Shown here: positions 1 to 7,664 of the stretch, in pieces | Numbering within the stretch: the first letter of the stretch is position 1 | Layout: the number at the start of each line of letters is the position of its first letter | Translations under genes and position numbers: made by a program | NCBI GenBank assembly: GCA_016933575.1 | Contig: JAFGAR010000015.1 | Location: forward strand, 1 to 60,401 | Direction: 5' to 3' | Origin: Candidatus Thorarchaeota archaeon | GTDB taxonomy: Archaea; Asgardarchaeota; Thorarchaeia; Thorarchaeales; Thorarchaeaceae | Length of the DNA stretch: 60,401 nucleotides | The notes under the pieces: generated by a model | What the model saw: only the letters and a program-made list of their open reading frames with translations | What the model was told of the DNA's origin: nothing | Databases searched by the model: none

Positions 1-229
1 AGAAATTAATTAGAAGCCAATAAGGAACAATTTCATTGAATGTGGAATTGATCACAATTTCTACTTCATTGTCTTCACAAGTTGATTTAAAATCAGTTCC
101 TTTAGATGTTCCGTCTGCAGTCATAGGCGCAGGAGTGGTGGGCAGTCCCTCACTCACAGTGATCTGGTGGACCCTGAGGTCGGAGAGGGTATAGGTCGAA
201 TAGCGCTCTGCTCGGATGGGGAAGTATGA
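1..229 (-). pseudogene. Partial silent cassette C0: connector plus start of a C-terminal module
   Basis: Reading leftwards off the window edge, this open frame encodes a connector of the form IRAERYSTYTLSDLRVHQIT followed by EGLPTTPAPMTADG. It is nearly the same as the connector inside the neighbouring copy at 2135-3619. After it the sequence changes to an unrelated stretch containing VPYWLLINF. There is no initiation codon before the connector, and a TAA lies in frame just upstream (about 230), so it looks untranslated as it stands. The homology begins about 20 bp after the stop codon of the small membrane gene at 242-781. It is one member of a tandem array and is truncated only by the window edge. 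Confidence 0.6.
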
Positions 230-241
230 TAATTATTGATG

Positions 242-781
242 TTATTGATCTAATTCATGAAGTATTCTTTTGGTTATGATACCTGCTTTGTCGTTTCTGT
301 GACTCAGCTCACTTAGTTTATTCTTTGCTTCTAGGTTTCCAAGCTTGGACTCGTTATACAGATAGAGGACCAAGGGACGCATTTTTTTATCTGTGAGTTC
401 CTTGTCCCTATAGATTTTTGATTTTTCAAAATAACCATCGATGATTCCCCAGAGAAGAAATGATGGACCCAAAAACCACGTTAGACCTATTAGTTCAGCA
501 GCCTCGTCCATCAAGGTAATGAAAAGAATACCCCAGAAAAGCAAGGCCATGCATGAATACAAGAATACGTACAAAGTGATACTTCGAAAAAGGGTATTGA
601 TATGTTGAGAATACCACTTTTTCATGCGAAATGTAATGTTTGATTGTTTGTGCGTTTCGTTCTTAATTTCTGCAATATCATCAGATCGCAGAGTGTAAAT
701 CATCCACAGAAGTATTGACTCAATAGATACTATCGATACAATAGCTACGATCACATCAAATGTAGTTGCCATTTTCATCAC
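242..781 (-). CDS. Small membrane protein paired with silent module C1
   Basis: This protein of about 179 residues has a hydrophobic N-terminal helix (about 10-28), two more membrane helices (about 68-90 and 97-113) and a charged helical tail of about 65 residues. I recognise no family. The GTG at 781 is followed by ATG codons at 778 and 772 that could be the real start. It begins 12 bp after the stop of the module at 794-1822, so the two look co-inherited. Its stop is followed within 20 bp by the connector of the next cassette. By position it corresponds to the small genes at 1734, 3639 and 13238, but its sequence is different. A partner or immunity-like role is inferred from context only. 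Confidence 0.6.
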   Translation of the reverse strand: MMKMATTFDVIVAIVSIVSIESILLWMIYTLRSDDIAEIKNETHKQSNITFRMKKWYSQHINTLFRSITLYVFLYSCMALLFWGILFITLMDEAAELIGLTWFLGPSFLLWGIIDGYFEKSKIYRDKELTDKKMRPLVLYLYNESKLGNLEAKNKLSELSHRNDKAGIITKRILHELDQ

Positions 782-793
782 ATCATTATAGTT

Positions 794-1822
794 TCATAAC
801 AGATACGATAAGAAAAGTGCAATTGCAATTGTAAAACATACAATTGCCAATGCGAACCCAACGACATATATTGCATAATGGGTCCTTAAAACAGCACCTC
901 CAAGTCCATCAAGAGCTTCATTGCAGAATATCTTTTCAAATGCAGCCCCAGCACTACTCCAAAACGGGTCATGTGTTTTAAGTGTCATGTCTACACCCCT
1001 TTTCCCAGATATTGCGAGTAACAAAAGAGCAATGGCAATTGCTAAGAAAGTTATACCTGCTTTCCATGGCGCCATAGCACTGTTTAAAACAGCATAGATT
1101 AGAAAACCGATATACACCAGAGTTCCTGCAACTGCGGCCATCAGAGATAACCAAAACCAGCCCTCGGAAGAATGAGTAATGTCAATTGCTAATAGTCGTG
1201 GAATTGTCCATAATACAGACATCACAATGAACCCAATCAAAATTCCCATATCTGATAGCCATGCATTTTCTGCCTCATCCATTAGATCATCGGATTCTTG
1301 AGAAGTCATTTCCTCTGCACCATAGAAGGTGTAAGAGAAATCACTAATAGAAGCCGAACCTAACAAATCTATTGTTCCATGAATATTAAAAGAAACATCT
1401 GAATTAAATGTTTTACTAACAATAACATGGAGATTAGGCCACAAACCCGTCCAATAGGTGACTATTTCAAGAATTGCTAATGACAAATTATTGCTCAATG
1501 TTGTTTCAAATTCAAATCCAATGCTCTCACTTGTTCCATCATTATCATCCGGTTCCGGCACCAGGGTCTCCTGGGTAGCAGAGAACTGGATGACATGGAG
1601 GCGCATGTCGTTCATGGCGTAGCCAGAGTATCTCTCCATCCGGATGGCCAGGTACTTGATCTGGCGATAGGGGTTGGCCACTGCCCCCATGTCCCAAATA
1701 TCCTCACGCAGCATGTAGTTGTAGAAGTATGTATTAGATTGATGACTCCTCTGAGGCCAGTTCATTCCAGAGTTTCTGTGCTTCTTTGCCAACTTCATCA
1801 TTCCGATCAATGAAATATTCAA
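794..1822 (-). CDS. Silent cassette C1: connector fused to a multi-helix C-terminal module
   Basis: The meaningful part begins near 1735, just at the stop of the upstream small gene. The first 30 or so codons of the open frame overlap that gene in another frame and are probably not real. From GAVANPYRQIKYLAIRMERYS to QETLVPEPDDNDG it matches the connector of the expressed protein at 9352-13236 almost residue for residue. A module follows with TYWTGLWPNLH, an IDLLG segment, a YGAEEMT segment and about five membrane helices ending at LFLSYLL. There is no signal peptide and no obvious promoter. It looks like a stored alternative C-terminus or a decayed copy. Function of the module is unknown. 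Confidence 0.6.
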   Translation of the reverse strand: MNISLIGMMKLAKKHRNSGMNWPQRSHQSNTYFYNYMLREDIWDMGAVANPYRQIKYLAIRMERYSGYAMNDMRLHVIQFSATQETLVPEPDDNDGTSESIGFEFETTLSNNLSLAILEIVTYWTGLWPNLHVIVSKTFNSDVSFNIHGTIDLLGSASISDFSYTFYGAEEMTSQESDDLMDEAENAWLSDMGILIGFIVMSVLWTIPRLLAIDITHSSEGWFWLSLMAAVAGTLVYIGFLIYAVLNSAMAPWKAGITFLAIAIALLLLAISGKRGVDMTLKTHDPFWSSAGAAFEKIFCNEALDGLGGAVLRTHYAIYVVGFALAIVCFTIAIALFLSYLL

Positions 1823-2129
1823 GGATGTCTAAAATCTCGTCCTTTGATGGTTTTCCTCTCCGTATCATTCTATCGACTGTCCGGCGGAGGACTGTTTCAG
1901 GTCTATCTTCCTTCCTCATCGTGGACTCGAGAAGAATTGTGTACCCACGAATGCCCTGTTCACTATTTTTGTATGTGCCCTTGTTAAGATAGAATAGGAT
2001 GGCAAAGAGAGCAGTAAAGAATGCCTTCGATAGATCGTTTATTATTATGAACCATAGTGTTAGGCAGATAAGTCCTATTACTAATATTAGTCTGAGAGTG
2101 GGCCAGTATTTCATTTTTTGTTCAGTCAT
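1734..2129 (-). CDS. Small membrane protein paired with silent module C2
   Basis: I place the start at the ATG at 2129 (MTEQKMKYW), preceded by a GGTGAG-type ribosome site and 5 bp after the stop of the module gene at 2135. A longer open frame back to 2219 would overlap that module. The 131-residue product has two adjacent membrane helices (about 12-29 and 33-45) and a charged, helical cytoplasmic-type tail of about 80 residues rich in Arg, Lys and Glu. No family is recognised. Its stop codon abuts the connector of the next cassette (C1). It is unlike the other small genes in sequence but occupies the same slot, which suggests a module-specific partner. Confidence 0.6.
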   Translation of the reverse strand: MTEQKMKYWPTLRLILVIGLICLTLWFIIINDLSKAFFTALFAILFYLNKGTYKNSEQGIRGYTILLESTMRKEDRPETVLRRTVDRMIRRGKPSKDEILDILEYFIDRNDEVGKEAQKLWNELASEESSI

Positions 2130-2134
2130 CAATC

Positions 2135-3619
2135 TCACCCTTGAACACTCATGATAAGATGATACACGAAGAGACCAGAGAATAGAGCTAATGCGCCTAG
2201 CAAGATTACACTTCCCCATTTAGTACGTGGACCTGACGATACTTCTTCTATCCATGGTAGCCAGATTCCAGCTCCACAAAGATGGATTTCGAAAACTACT
2301 CCTAAAAGAACTGCGGTCGTCGCTCCAAGTACATTCTTCAATGTTTTCCAACCAAATATGACTAACACAATCATAAGTGCTATTGCAAAGTATCTCCAAG
2401 CTGCAGTTCCATGTGAAATCATGCCACTTGCTAGATCATTTTCAATCACCCCAATTGGAGCAAGATAGGCTAGAATTGTTAGACCTACTGCGACTCCTAA
2501 TGCTACCGCGCACCATGGGCTACCGGGCATAATGGTTGATGCCATATCAAAAATATTTATAGCTACAACTGCAGATTGAAGCAGCATTGCAAAAATTGAA
2601 GCAAAAACAAAGTTAACAGCATTGGATAGGAAATCATCAAATGAAGGTCCTCCATTCACCTGAAGTGCAATAAGCTGAGTAATACCAATGAGATCTATTG
2701 TTAGATGGATCTCTTGTATCAAATCCAAAACAACAAAGCTTAGTAGCAAGTGGCATACTGGCCAGAAATTCTCCAAAGCCCACCAACTTAATAGGTTATT
2801 TCTAATGAAATTTATTCCAGTTTCTACTGCATTTTGTGTCAGTCTATTCTCATTGATGTTACCACACCAGCTTCCATCTGCAGTCATAGGGGCAGGAGTC
2901 GTGGGCAGCCCCTCGCTGACGGTGATCTGATGAACTCTGAGGTCGGAGAGGGTATAGGCTGAATAGCGCTCAGCCCGAATGGCGACGTAGGTGATGACCC
3001 GCTCGGGGTTTACCACGTCCCCAAGGCTCCCTGTTGCATACCCAGGAATCTCGTACTGCATCTCACCATCGTGGACCCAGAGCTTGCCTGTACGATGAAT
3101 GGACAATGTTGTGGTTGGCGTTGAATCATACTGCGCGCTTTCACCCTGCGGATAGTAAGCCACATGGAAATAGCCCTTGACATCCCAGGCCCACGCATCA
3201 CCCCAGTAGACCATGAGGACAATCTGCATGTTCTCATCGAACAGAGCCACATTAATCGCCCCCATCTGCGAACTGTGTTGTACAAGCTCTCCCTCCACCG
3301 AGAACTCACTCAGGTCTCCTAGTCTGAATGGATCATTTAAGACATGCACGAAATTCGGACCATGCCATCCGCTTGGACTATTAGGTATTGCAGATGGATA
3401 GAGGTAGCTAGAGCCAATGGATAGTTCGCCATAGGTAGTAACACCCCATGGAAATCCATTGTCAAGTGGAAAGTTGCTGTTACTGCTACAGTCGTCACTG
3501 AATGGTGGCGGAGGAATTCGTCTATTGGGGTCTGCAAGGATGTTGATGTCCTGAATTCGCATATCGACAATTGGTGTGGTAGAATACTGACAACCAAGTA
3601 GTACTAGATACTTGATCAC
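2135..3619 (-). CDS. Silent cassette C2: repeat tail, one full ectodomain repeat, connector and a C-terminal membrane module
   Basis: Homology begins even before the GTG at 3619. In frame, the codons from about 3645 read AECSNASRVIKYLVLLG, matching the end of repeat 2 of the expressed protein (CYNASRVIKYVVLLG). The frame then covers one complete ectodomain repeat (PSGWHGPNFVHVL, LSEFSVEGELVQ, FHVAYYPQG) and a B-type connector (VITYVAIRAERYSAYTLSDL). It ends in a module with about five or six membrane helices. It lacks the signal peptide and caspase-like head. The module retains an LTIDLIG segment but its WP motif is divergent (NFWPVCH). Homology starts right at the stop of the upstream small gene (3639-3641). 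Its own partner gene follows at 1734-2129. Confidence 0.65.
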   Translation of the reverse strand: MIKYLVLLGCQYSTTPIVDMRIQDINILADPNRRIPPPPFSDDCSSNSNFPLDNGFPWGVTTYGELSIGSSYLYPSAIPNSPSGWHGPNFVHVLNDPFRLGDLSEFSVEGELVQHSSQMGAINVALFDENMQIVLMVYWGDAWAWDVKGYFHVAYYPQGESAQYDSTPTTTLSIHRTGKLWVHDGEMQYEIPGYATGSLGDVVNPERVITYVAIRAERYSAYTLSDLRVHQITVSEGLPTTPAPMTADGSWCGNINENRLTQNAVETGINFIRNNLLSWWALENFWPVCHLLLSFVVLDLIQEIHLTIDLIGITQLIALQVNGGPSFDDFLSNAVNFVFASIFAMLLQSAVVAINIFDMASTIMPGSPWCAVALGVAVGLTILAYLAPIGVIENDLASGMISHGTAAWRYFAIALMIVLVIFGWKTLKNVLGATTAVLLGVVFEIHLCGAGIWLPWIEEVSSGPRTKWGSVILLGALALFSGLFVYHLIMSVQG

Positions 3620-3638
3620 TCTAGATGCATTGGAACAT

Positions 3639-4001
3639 TCAGCAAGTGTGATTGATATCCTCTTTCTGTAAACCTTCCAATCTAAATGGAACCGTTAGTG
3701 CTGCGAAAATTACAAGTGCTATCCATGGCAAGCTTAGCATAACAACATGTTCAAACATCGCAGGTTCATACAGCCATTCATACACATATGCAGTCATGAA
3801 AGGCGCAGTAAGTACAATTACACAATACAAACCGATACTTAACCGAGTATGGATGTATTGTTCGAAAATGCGATGAAGTGTACGAAATACTTTTCTGTCA
3901 GAAGTTTGGAATTTTCCACTAGGATGCAAACCGATTGCTGCACAAGATATTCCAATCAGAAGTAGTAGGATACCTACACCAATTGCAAGAAGGAGGGTCA
4001 T
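3639..4001 (-). CDS. Small membrane protein paired with silent module C3
   Basis: The product is 120 residues with three predicted membrane helices (about 3-24, 56-76 and 86-104), a positively charged loop between the first two and a short polar tail ending in INHTC. The ATG at 4001 has a good GGGAGG ribosome site. It lies 94 bp downstream of the module gene at 4096-5142, and its stop codon is the exact place where homology to the ectodomain repeat of the next cassette begins. No family is recognised. It is similar in size and topology, but not evidently in sequence, to the 122-residue protein beside the expressed gene (13238-13606). Confidence 0.6.
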   Translation of the reverse strand: MTLLLAIGVGILLLLIGISCAAIGLHPSGKFQTSDRKVFRTLHRIFEQYIHTRLSIGLYCVIVLTAPFMTAYVYEWLYEPAMFEHVVMLSLPWIALVIFAALTVPFRLEGLQKEDINHTC

Positions 4002-4095
4002 GGAATTACCTCCCTTCTAATTTGTTGGAGTATTTGCGCAGGCATTTTTCCATTCTATTAGACATGGACACTTTGTTTCTATATAATATCATTAC

Positions 4096-5142
4096 CTACC
4101 ACCAACCTTGTATCATTCCATAGTAAGTTGCAATTGTGATAACAAGGAGAATCATCATTGTCACAAAAACAATTGCATTTGCACGGCCTGAAGATCCAGT
4201 GCTGCTATTAGATCTTGCCCAACCACCACTGAAATAACCAAGAGCACCTAAGAATCCAAGTGGAGAAAAGTGTAAGAATATTGCTGAAATAAGCCCAATA
4301 GCCAATACTGAGAGCGCCGCAAAAAGAAATGTCCATTGAGCATCACGCTGGTTCATTTCCATTTGTTTCACAGCAAAAACCAGCGACCACATGAACAATA
4401 AATAGATTGATGTCGTAATTATGCAGGCTTCAACGACGATTCCAGTGGCTATGTATGGGATAAGGCACAACACCTGTAAGACTAACAAAGAAACCCACAC
4501 TCCTACAAAGAGATATTGAACCACGTCATTCCAAAATGTGGAAGTCGAGGTCTTTTCTACCACACAAGAATAGAACATTCCTGCTTCTTCTTCTGTAATC
4601 TCTTCTGCACCTCCAAATTCTGACTCCACATTCTGAATTGAAACCAGTCCCAATAAATCAACAATTGACTGAATGAGAATCGATACATCTAGAGAGAGGC
4701 TTATTGATACATCTATATGTAGGACTGGCCAAGGACCTGTCCAATAGATACTCAATGATTGATATGCTTGCTCCATCATTGTTGTTGTATCATTATCATG
4801 ATTACTAGCTATTCCATCAGCTGATGAAACGGAAGTCCCATCCGCCACCATCGGCTCCGGCACCAGGGTCTCCTGGTCAGCGTAGAGGTTGATGGTGTGG
4901 AGGCGCATCTCATTCATATCATCAGCGGAGTAGCGCTCCATCCGGATGGCCAGGTACTTGATCTGGCGATAGGGGTTGGCCACTGCCCCCATATCCCCGC
5001 TCTGGATGGTCCCGCCCTGGTCCTTGATCTTGTAGGTCACGTGACCACCTGTCACTCGGAACTCTCCGATCCGGTAGAAGGAGGTGTAGATGTAGCCCGT
5101 TGTATCGGAGACCGTGCTTCCACCCTGTGGGTAGTAAGCCAC
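4096..5142 (-). CDS. Silent cassette C3: connector fused to a multi-helix C-terminal module
   Basis: The first 110 residues match the third repeat and connector of the expressed protein, from VAYYPQGGSTVSDTTGYIY through DMGAVANPYRQIKYLAIRME to QETLVPEP. At DNA level 4902-4986 differs from 12391-12475 at only two positions that I can count. The module then has IYWTGPWPVLH, IVDLLG and FGGAEEITEEEAG before about five membrane helices. The open frame uses a GTG at 5142. The same frame reads back through NFHVAYY to about 5160 and then diverges, with a stop shortly upstream, so the ectodomain head is missing. It is the outermost cassette and abuts the broken HepT gene. Confidence 0.65.
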   Translation of the reverse strand: MAYYPQGGSTVSDTTGYIYTSFYRIGEFRVTGGHVTYKIKDQGGTIQSGDMGAVANPYRQIKYLAIRMERYSADDMNEMRLHTINLYADQETLVPEPMVADGTSVSSADGIASNHDNDTTTMMEQAYQSLSIYWTGPWPVLHIDVSISLSLDVSILIQSIVDLLGLVSIQNVESEFGGAEEITEEEAGMFYSCVVEKTSTSTFWNDVVQYLFVGVWVSLLVLQVLCLIPYIATGIVVEACIITTSIYLLFMWSLVFAVKQMEMNQRDAQWTFLFAALSVLAIGLISAIFLHFSPLGFLGALGYFSGGWARSNSSTGSSGRANAIVFVTMMILLVITIATYYGMIQGWW

Positions 5143-5171
5143 ATGGAAATTGCCCTTATTCTCTCCAGATG

Positions 5172-5313
5172 AACTGTTACATTAGAGCTTCAGATTCTGA
5201 TTCATCAATATAACGGGATCGACAACGCACGAGTAATAGACTCGATCGTCAGCATTGAAGAAGATATAATGACATTCATCAAAATCGTGGAGGATTTTCT
5301 CGGTGAATCGTGA
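5172..5313 (+). pseudogene. Truncated HepT-type toxin (C-terminal fragment)
   Basis: The plus frame ending at TGA 5311-5313 reads LELQILIHQYNGIDNARVID and continues to FIKIVEDFLGES. This resembles the C-terminal helix of HepT/DUF86 proteins, whose RNase site is an RNxxxH-like motif followed by Tyr and a conserved Ile-Asp. The His-x-Tyr and Ile-Asp are visible, but the expected Arg-Asn position reads Leu-Gln and everything N-terminal is absent. It overlaps the GTG start of the MNT gene by 11 bp, as in intact HepT-MNT operons. The break coincides with the outer edge of the cassette array (about 5160-5172). Confidence 0.5.
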
Positions 5314-5695
5314 TAAGATACGTAGAGATCCGCATTTTCTCAGTAAGAGGGAAGTAGTCCTCTTTGGATCTCAGGTCTCTGGAACTTTCGATTCGCGTTC
5401 TGATGTAGATATAGCTATTATAACACGCTCCCAAGACAAAGATGAGATGATGCATATTCGCCTAGATGCTCTAGGTAAGGCTCCAGATGGCTACGACATC
5501 CAGATCTTTGAAGAGCTACCTTTAGTCATCAAAGGTGCCATCATCGAGGAATTTGAAGTTCTCTTTGGAGATTCCCTTGAGATTGGTATGTACTTCTTCT
5601 ATATTCGAAAGTTTTGGGAAGACTACAATCATCGAATTGAAGTTCCAACAATTGAAGAGATTCAGAGGGGATTTGCAGAAGGTCAAAATCCATGA
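5303..5695 (+). CDS. MNT-type minimal nucleotidyltransferase (antitoxin-like)
   Basis: This 130-residue protein carries the nucleotidyltransferase signature LFGSQVSGTFDSRSDVDIAI (GSxxxG and DxD, about residues 21-40) and a third acidic residue in YDIQIF. The catalytic triad of the Pol-beta superfamily therefore looks intact. MNT proteins usually pair with HepT and silence it by adenylylating a Tyr near its active site. Here the upstream HepT is only a fragment, so this is probably an orphan antitoxin. It starts at a GTG overlapping the HepT remnant. Its C-terminus (IEEIQRGFAEGQNP) may be unrelated extra sequence. Confidence 0.75.
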   Translation: MNRDKIRRDPHFLSKREVVLFGSQVSGTFDSRSDVDIAIITRSQDKDEMMHIRLDALGKAPDGYDIQIFEELPLVIKGAIIEEFEVLFGDSLEIGMYFFYIRKFWEDYNHRIEVPTIEEIQRGFAEGQNP

Positions 5696-5790
5696 TCTAC
5701 AAGTTCTTCTTGTTATTCATTATGCCCTTGGGTATCTCCATGTGTCATAAACTTGAAGTGTTTTGGATTTGATAATACGAATACGACTTA

Positions 5791-7053
5791 TCACTTCTTC
5801 AATTGTTCAAGTAATTCCTTTGCTCTCTCGACTTTGACATTCTTTTCTTTGACTAGACGTTCAGCAATGGTATCAACCATATCTCCACGAGCTCCAGCAG
5901 TTGCTGCAACATTTCTTGCGTGTAGTGCCATATGCCCCTTTTGGATCCCCTCTGATGCTAATGCACGGAGTGCTGCAAGGTTCTGGGCAAGTCCAACACT
6001 AGCAATGATGTGACCCAATTCAAGCGCAGTTTTGACTCTAAGGATCTTCACACAAGCTCGTGCCACTGGGTGCACTTTTGTTGCTCCACCAACGAGACCA
6101 ACAGCCATTGGAAGTTCGATGGAACCAACAAGATTTCCATTCGGGTCTATCTCATACTTTGTAAGAGATCCATACCCTTCCCGTGCGGCATAGCTATGAG
6201 CTCCTGCCTCAATTGCTCGAAAGTCATTCCCCGTGGCAATTACGACTGCGTCAATGCCATTCATTATTCCCTTATTATGGGTTGCACACCTGTAGGGATC
6301 TGCCTCAGCAAATGCCCATGCTGTGATAATATCATTTACTACCTCAGCTCCACCAAGAAGTTCCTTGTCAAAGGTAGCCCTCACGCGAACCAATCGATAT
6401 TCTGCAAGGTTTGATAGAATTCGGAGAATCACTCTTCCGCCTGTTATCTTTTCGATGCGTGGCGCCAAAGCTTCAGCCATTGTGTTTACTGCATTTGCTC
6501 CCATTGCATCTCTTGTATCTACAATGAGTTCGCAGACAAGCATCACACCAACCTTTGAGTCAAAAATGCGAACTCTGAGGTCTCTTGCGCCGCCTCCGAA
6601 CCGGACAAGGATTGGGTCTTGCTCATTAGCAAGCTGAAGAAGTTCTTCCTTTACTTCAATTATCCTGTTCTTTGCAGCATAGGGTGCAGGAACTTCTACA
6701 GTCTGAATCTGTGCTATCATTAAAGGACCTGTATCTGTTGCAACGAACCCGCCAAGGTTTCTAGCAATTCTCGCTGCATTACTTGCTGCGGCAACAACAG
6801 ATGGTTCTTCGATTGCCATTGGTATCAGGTAGTCTTTTTCATTTATCTTGAAATTAGTCGCTATCCCTAAGGGAAGGGTCATTGCTCCAACAACATTCTC
6901 AATCATATGGTCCAAAACTTCTAGGTCAACCTTACCTGGATTCACCAATGGTTCAAGATCTTCATCTCCGAGTCCAGTTACTTCCTTCAGTTTCTTCACA
7001 CGTTCTTCGCGCGTCAATTTGTAAAATCCTGAAACCTTTGAATCTTCGACCAT
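5791..7053 (-). CDS. hmgA: Hydroxymethylglutaryl-CoA reductase, class II type
   Basis: This enzyme reduces HMG-CoA to mevalonate, the committed step of archaeal isoprenoid lipid synthesis. The 420-residue sequence fits the class II (Pseudomonas mevalonii / Archaeoglobus) form. It has ENVVGAMTLPLGIA near residue 52 and the catalytic Glu in IEEPSVVAA (Glu83). It also has DTRDAMGANAVNT near 178, the Lys in THNKG (260), the Asp in GND (276) and the His in LHARN (377). It has no N-terminal membrane anchor and is likely cytosolic. The gene is monocistronic and divergent from the winged-helix gene at 7149. Class II enzymes are mainly bacterial and occur in only some archaea, so old transfer is possible. 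Confidence 0.93.
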   Translation of the reverse strand: MVEDSKVSGFYKLTREERVKKLKEVTGLGDEDLEPLVNPGKVDLEVLDHMIENVVGAMTLPLGIATNFKINEKDYLIPMAIEEPSVVAAASNAARIARNLGGFVATDTGPLMIAQIQTVEVPAPYAAKNRIIEVKEELLQLANEQDPILVRFGGGARDLRVRIFDSKVGVMLVCELIVDTRDAMGANAVNTMAEALAPRIEKITGGRVILRILSNLAEYRLVRVRATFDKELLGGAEVVNDIITAWAFAEADPYRCATHNKGIMNGIDAVVIATGNDFRAIEAGAHSYAAREGYGSLTKYEIDPNGNLVGSIELPMAVGLVGGATKVHPVARACVKILRVKTALELGHIIASVGLAQNLAALRALASEGIQKGHMALHARNVAATAGARGDMVDTIAERLVKEKNVKVERAKELLEQLKK

Positions 7054-7148
7054 GAAAAGACCTCGACAACTTTGATAGTCTGTTTCGACATTACCATAAA
7101 AGAATGTCCATCGTACAATTTATCTTGATTCATCAGACTCATAGATAC

Positions 7149-7583
7149 ATGTCGTATAACTCGGGTAGGGGCATAGGTGTCTGTCTTTCAATTACATTCG
7201 GTATAATGACCATCGTGTTTGGTCTGATGTTTGTCTTCTTGTTTTCTACAATTGATACGTTTTTCCAATCAATTTCGTGGTATGTATTTTGGGCTGGAAT
7301 CGTGTTGGTAATTGTTGGTGTCGTATTGATTCCTAGTGCAAGAAATGAAGCACGTACACGAAGGAAAATTCTAGAGATAGCTGCCGTGAGAAAAGAGGTG
7401 ACAATCTCTGAAATCAGTGCAGAAACTGGTATAGATAGTGAATATATTCGAAATCTAATCACTACCCTTTTGATAAATGGAATGCTCTTTGGGTATCTTG
7501 AGGGTGACCTATTCGTTCGTGACACTTCTGCACGACCCAGATATTATGGTGGACAAGCGGGATTGTTTGGTGCCCTTGGGTAA
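7149..7583 (+). CDS. Membrane protein with C-terminal winged-helix domain
   Basis: I choose the ATG at 7149 (MSYNSGRGIG) over an upstream one at 7104 because it starts just before the first hydrophobic helix. Two membrane helices (about 9-33 and 43-62) are followed by a basic stretch (ARNEARTRRKIL). A winged-helix fold of about 60 residues then follows (EVTISEISAETGIDSEYIRN and a turn before YLEGDLFV). The C-terminus is Gly-rich. Such proteins are common in Thorarchaeota-like genomes and may be membrane-tethered regulators, though no target can be named. It lies between HMG-CoA reductase and GlyRS. Confidence 0.7.
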   Translation: MSYNSGRGIGVCLSITFGIMTIVFGLMFVFLFSTIDTFFQSISWYVFWAGIVLVIVGVVLIPSARNEARTRRKILEIAAVRKEVTISEISAETGIDSEYIRNLITTLLINGMLFGYLEGDLFVRDTSARPRYYGGQAGLFGALG

Positions 7584-7664
7584 TTTTCTGCTTGTGCGAA
7601 GATATAGTTTGGAACCATAGGGTTTATTTCACAAGCATTTGACGATGCAGACTGGTCATGTATC

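Noticed and set aside
1734..2219. Long form of the small gene starting at 2219
   Set aside because: It would overlap the C2 module by 85 bp; the ATG at 2129 has a ribosome site and a normal membrane N-terminus.
4897..5172. Open plus-strand frame across the connector, with similar frames at 1595-1813 (+) and 12115-12480 (-)
   Set aside because: They are antisense to the connector and look alike only because the DNA is duplicated; the sense frame carries the conserved protein.
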